Shown here piece by piece: positions 60,971 through 64,000 of a DNA stretch of 64,000 bases. The position numbers and the translations under genes were made by a program. Source of the stretch: an uncultured Eubacteriales bacterium (lineage in GTDB: Bacteria > Bacillota > Clostridia > Oscillospirales > UMGS1783); the NCBI GenBank assembly GCA_934456365.1, contig CAKSHC010000010.1:1-64000 (forward strand), given 5' to 3'. Below the pieces are notes generated by a model, which was not told where the DNA came from, made no database searches, and saw only the letters and a program-made list of their open reading frames with translations. Positions within the stretch are counted from its first letter, which is position 1. Every line of letters begins with the position of its first letter.

Positions 60971-61750
60971 TCAAATATGGCGGCAGTACAGGCGGGAAAG
61001 GGCGAAGGAAACCAGCCGGGCGGGGAGGAATTTGGAAAGGGTGCAGAGCAGCCGGTAGGAAAAGCCCACCGCGGCATAGGGCTTGGGATTTTTGCGGCGG
61101 AAGGTGCGCCAAACGGCGTGGGCCACCGTTTCGGGTGAGAGGCCGTTTTGCTCGTCGCGTTCCATGCGCGCCACGCTTTTTTCGATCCCCCGGTAGCGCT
61201 CCTCCCCGGCGGTGGATTTTTCGCGCGCCGCCGTAAAGCCGGTGCGCACATCGCCGGGTAAAAGCGCGGCCACGCGGATGCCGAAAGGCTCCAGCTCGGC
61301 GCGCAGCGCCAGCGAAAGGGAAAGAAGCGCGCTTTTGGAGGCGGAATAAAGGCTCTGATAGGGAATGGCGAAAAGCGCCGCCGCCGAGGAGATCTGAATC
61401 AGGCAGCCCCCTCCCGAAAGCAGCGGCACCGCCGGGCGCAGCGTGCGCAAAACGGAAAAGAAATTCACCTCGAAAAGCCGGTGGGCGGCCGAAAGGTCGG
61501 TCAGCTCGGTCGCGCCGGAAATGCCCATGCCGGCGTTGTTGACCAAAAGATCCACGTGCCGGCATTCGGCCGCAATGATCCGGAAGGCCTGCGCCACCGA
61601 TTCGTCGCTTGTCAGGTCGGTGGGAATGGAGCGGCAGCCCGCGGGACCCTCGCGGCGGGACAAACAGTAAACGGTGGCTCCCTTCTGCAAAAGAAGCCGG
61701 CAGAGCGCCTGTCCGATTCCGCTGCTGCCGCCGGTCACAATGGCGATCAT
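60971..61750 (-). CDS. Short-chain dehydrogenase/reductase
   Basis: A 259-residue SDR oxidoreductase: cofactor loop TGGSSGIG (7-14), NNAG, catalytic Ser in QISSAAA, and YSASK with catalytic Tyr and Lys. The substrate is not known. The start at 61750 follows GGAGGATCGCCG. The C-terminal about 30 residues are hydrophobic and basic, suggesting membrane association. Confidence 0.9.
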   Translation of the reverse strand: MIAIVTGGSSGIGQALCRLLLQKGATVYCLSRREGPAGCRSIPTDLTSDESVAQAFRIIAAECRHVDLLVNNAGMGISGATELTDLSAAHRLFEVNFFSVLRTLRPAVPLLSGGGCLIQISSAAALFAIPYQSLYSASKSALLSLSLALRAELEPFGIRVAALLPGDVRTGFTAAREKSTAGEERYRGIEKSVARMERDEQNGLSPETVAHAVWRTFRRKNPKPYAAVGFSYRLLCTLSKFLPARLVSFALSRLYCRHI

Positions 61751-61844
61751 CGGCGATCCTCCTTCTTTGTTTTTTTCAGTATAGCCGCGCGCGGGCTGTA
61801 TGTCAACCGGGGCGGGGGCATAGGATGGAGGTGAGGTGATCCAA

Positions 61845-62522
61845 ATGGGCGAGATTCTTCTGTGGGCCGCGCTGTCCGGAATCGGCGGCACCGGGCTCGG
61901 CGGGCTGATCGGCGCGTTTGTGCCGGGCGGCAAGGGAATGGGCGATCGGGTGTTGCTGCCCTTTTCAGGCGGGGTGATGCTGGCCGTTTCGCTGGCGGGG
62001 CTTTTGCCCGAGGCCGCGGCGCAGGCCGGCTTCTGGCCCTGCTTTTTCGGCGCGCTCTGCGGGGTGGGGCTTCTGGTGGCGGCCGATCTTTTAGCCCGCG
62101 GCAGCATCGGCCGTTCGGGCCTGATCTTCTTTGCCATCGCGCTGCACAACTTCCCCGAGGGCGTCGCCATCGGTGCCACCGGCTCGCTGGGGCTTTGGGT
62201 GGCGCTGCTGATGGGGCTGCATAATGTGCCCGAGGGGATCTCGGTGGCGGTGCCGCTGCGCGAAAAAGGAAAGGGCCGCCTGCAAACGGCAGCCCTCTGC
62301 GCCCTCTGCGGCGCCCCCACGGTGGCCGGCGCCTTTTCGGGCGCCCTCTTCGGCGGGCTCGGCGAGATTGCCTGCGGCTTTTCGCTTTCGCTGGCCGCCG
62401 GTGCGATGATCTATGTCACCCTCCTCGAGCTCTTTCCCGACGCCTACCAAAGCGGCTCGCGCCGCGTCCCGGCGTTGTTCGGGCTTTGCGGCGCGCTGAC
62501 CGGCGCTTTCTTTCTGAGCTGA
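61845..62522 (+). CDS. ZIP family metal transporter
   Basis: A 225-residue ZIP-family protein with about eight membrane segments and the two metal-binding helices HNFPEG and HNVPEG. ZIP proteins import Zn, Fe or Mn. ATG at 61845 is chosen as the better spaced start after GGAGGTGAGGTGA; GTG at 61836 is possible. Confidence 0.9.
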   Translation: MGEILLWAALSGIGGTGLGGLIGAFVPGGKGMGDRVLLPFSGGVMLAVSLAGLLPEAAAQAGFWPCFFGALCGVGLLVAADLLARGSIGRSGLIFFAIALHNFPEGVAIGATGSLGLWVALLMGLHNVPEGISVAVPLREKGKGRLQTAALCALCGAPTVAGAFSGALFGGLGEIACGFSLSLAAGAMIYVTLLELFPDAYQSGSRRVPALFGLCGALTGAFFLS

Positions 62523-62523
62523 A

Positions 62524-62964
62524 TCAGAAGGAAAAGGTCGCGATCCCCGCCTTTTCACGGCGCTTCTGTGCCGCCTGGAGCGCGGCGGCGTTGGGATGGT
62601 TTTCCTCGGTCAGCGCCCGCTGCGCCCGCCCCAAAGCGGGCGGCAGAGCGCGCTCCCCTTCGCGGTAGAGCTTGTCGGCCGCTTCCAGAAAAAGAGGAAG
62701 CTCCTTTTCCGGGAGAGAACGCAGCAGCTCGGCCATCCCGTCGTTTGCCAAAGCCCGGCGCAGCGAAGCCATCAGCTCCTCCCGCCGCGGCGTTTCCTTC
62801 CGATAAAGGAAGAGCTCGCGCCCCACGATGGGCACAATGGTGCAAAGCGCCAGCGCCAGAATGCCCCAGATCAGGTGCAGCCGCAGCCCGCCGACCAAAA
62901 GGCAGGCCGCTCCCAGCCCCACCGCGGCGCAGATCCAGGGGAAAAGCTTGGATTTATCCTTCAT
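62524..62964 (-). CDS. Small membrane protein, unknown function
   Basis: A 146-residue protein: two hydrophobic segments (about 8-28 and 31-48) followed by a helical, charged cytoplasmic domain. No family recognised. It overlaps the upstream YhhN-like gene by 11 bases, so the two form an operon. Confidence 0.6.
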   Translation of the reverse strand: MKDKSKLFPWICAAVGLGAACLLVGGLRLHLIWGILALALCTIVPIVGRELFLYRKETPRREELMASLRRALANDGMAELLRSLPEKELPLFLEAADKLYREGERALPPALGRAQRALTEENHPNAAALQAAQKRREKAGIATFSF

Positions 62965-63541
62965 GAGAAAGCTCCTTTCTTGGCGGCAGATCCAAAAGAA
63001 CCTGCGAGGGAAGATAGAAAAGCCACATCCCCACCCCCGCCGCGGGCAAAAGCGCGGGAAGGAACGGGCGATTGACCAGCAAAACGCAGAGATCGCACCC
63101 CAGGAAAAGCAAAGCCCCCAGTATGGCGCGCCCGTTTTTTGAGGAAAAGGCCGCGGCGGCAACCGAGAGAAGCAGCAGAAGATACGGCAGAGCCGCCGCC
63201 GTTTCGGCGTCGCAGAAGAAAAGCGCGAGCCCAAACAGCAAAAAAGCCCCCGGCAGCGCCCAAAGCGCCCGCCTTTGCCCCGTCAGGCCTTTGAGCCGGA
63301 AAGCATGGGCTGCGCAGAAGATCAGGATCCCGACCGGGGAAAGCGCCGGAAAGAAAAGCAGAAAGAAATCGGCCCCCACCGTCAGCCACCCCTCCGGCCG
63401 CCGGGGCTGCAGCAGAGCGCAAAGGAGGATTCCGAAAAATTTCAAAAGGCAGGACAGAAAGGCGGCCGCGCCCAAAAGATCGAGAGTGAGGAAGGCGGCG
63501 TAGTCGGCCGCGAGCAGCGCGAGCAGAAGAAAACGGATCAT
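62954..63541 (-). CDS. YhhN/lysoplasmalogenase-like membrane protein
   Basis: A 195-residue protein with about seven to eight membrane segments. The late block GALLFLGCDLCVLLVN and the ending FYLPSQVLLDL resemble the YhhN/TMEM86 family, some members of which hydrolyse lysoplasmalogen. The match is moderate and from memory. Confidence 0.5.
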   Translation of the reverse strand: MIRFLLLALLAADYAAFLTLDLLGAAAFLSCLLKFFGILLCALLQPRRPEGWLTVGADFFLLFFPALSPVGILIFCAAHAFRLKGLTGQRRALWALPGAFLLFGLALFFCDAETAAALPYLLLLLSVAAAAFSSKNGRAILGALLFLGCDLCVLLVNRPFLPALLPAAGVGMWLFYLPSQVLLDLPPRKELSHEG

Positions 63542-63695
63542 GGCGGCCTCCTTTTTTTTCCTATTCTATCCCGAAGAAGAAAATAAGTCAAATCCGAAGG
63601 AGAAAATAAGTCGAAGAAAAAGATGGAAATCGACTTGTTTTTTATCCCCAAACATGGCAAAATAAAGAGAACGAAAAATCCAAAGGAGGAACATC

Positions 63696-64000
63696 ATGAA
63701 AAAAACAATCGCTCTTCTTCTGGCGCTGTGCCTTTGCGTCGGCCTTTGTCTGGTCGGAGCCAAGGAAGCCCCCGAAGGAATCTGGACCGATTATGCGGCC
63801 ACCGGCTTTGACGGCGGCGCGGGCACCGCGGAGGATCCCTACCGCATCGCCACCCCGGAGCAGCTCGCCCTGCTTGCGGCAAATATCCAGCGCCGCAATC
63901 CGGACGATTCCTATGCGGGCAAGAGCTTTGTGCTGGTAAACGATCTCGACCTCTCGGCCCACCGCTGGATCCCCATCGGCGGCGGCGCGCAGGCCAACGG
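63696..64000 (+). CDS. GLUG-type exported surface protein (partial, cut by window)
   Basis: The first about 101 codons of an exported protein: signal peptide MKKTIALLLALCLCVGLCL, then GGAGTAEDPYRIATPEQLALLA and FVLVNDLDLSAHRWIPIGG. This is the pattern of Firmicutes surface proteins with GLUG/beta-helix regions, normally very large. AAAGGAGGA precedes the ATG. The rest lies beyond 64000. Confidence 0.75.
   Translation, partial: MKKTIALLLALCLCVGLCLVGAKEAPEGIWTDYAATGFDGGAGTAEDPYRIATPEQLALLAANIQRRNPDDSYAGKSFVLVNDLDLSAHRWIPIGGGAQAN

Noticed and set aside
60648..61565. A 305-codon minus-strand frame overlapping the dehydrogenase
   Set aside because: Out of frame with the clear SDR motifs and rich in Arg/Pro/Ala, as expected for a shadow.

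Overview
The window looks like a piece of a Clostridia chromosome, most likely an uncultured gut Oscillospirales/Ruminococcaceae-type bacterium, with a DNA-mobility and defence block at its left end. This rests on several signs: a GC-rich backbone with strong AGGAGG-type ribosome sites, a T-box leader, an RNase Y gene, a MurT/GatD-type pair, a SpoVB/MurJ-type flippase, an ECF S component, lipoprotein signals, an LPPKTG sortase signal, and MobV/TnpV genes typical of Firmicutes mobilisable elements. Taxonomy is inferred from gene families only. I recognised no rRNA, tRNA or CRISPR array.

Region 1 (1 to about 10990) is AT-rich and foreign in composition. It holds a MobV relaxase, a TnpV gene and a tight operon: small HTH regulator, large methylase/nuclease, second N6-adenine methylase, and an RloC/PrrC-like ATPase with a candidate anticodon-nuclease triad and a CxxC zinc-hook motif. 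A convergent GmrSD/DUF262-HNH nuclease gene follows. Region 2 (11 to 20.5 kb) is chromosomal: a sortase-anchored surface protein, a collagen-like stub behind a sigma-K-like promoter, a GT2 glycosyltransferase with an in-frame relic tail, two membrane proteins, an XRE regulator, a lipoprotein, a P-loop kinase paired with an ECF S component behind a palindromic operator, and a nucleotidyltransferase.

Region 3 (20.6 to 28 kb) is a plus-strand housekeeping run: CofE-like ligase, M18 aminopeptidase, dCMP deaminase, an AlkZ-related protein, a sialidase-fold protein, pyrophosphatase and AspRS. A Fic adenylyltransferase with its own inhibitory motif follows on the minus strand. Region 4 (28.9 to 32 kb, minus strand) is a TrpXYZ-like ABC transporter behind a T-box whose specifier reads UGG (Trp).

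Region 5 (32.2 to 45.5 kb) is the most unusual part. Two large exported proteins (about 1568 and 1117 aa) and a small one (274 aa) are built from the same roughly 150-residue repeat, which I do not recognise. They lie with a lipoprotein GH36 alpha-galactosidase, two single-pass membrane proteins sharing an outer domain, and a 179-aa exported protein that matches the C-terminal domain of the 1117-aa protein. A two-fold symmetric array of mini-hairpins closes the locus. I read it as a candidate undescribed cell-envelope/glycan-handling system.

Region 6 (45.9 to 64 kb) carries a CDF metal transporter, an orphan solute-binding lipoprotein, a small exporter, a complete LIV-type ABC transporter (livK-H-M-G-F), a DUF3048 lipoprotein, a flippase-MurT-GatD operon whose GatD lacks its catalytic Cys and His, rny, a short-chain dehydrogenase, a ZIP transporter, two small membrane proteins, and the start of a GLUG-type surface protein cut by the window edge.
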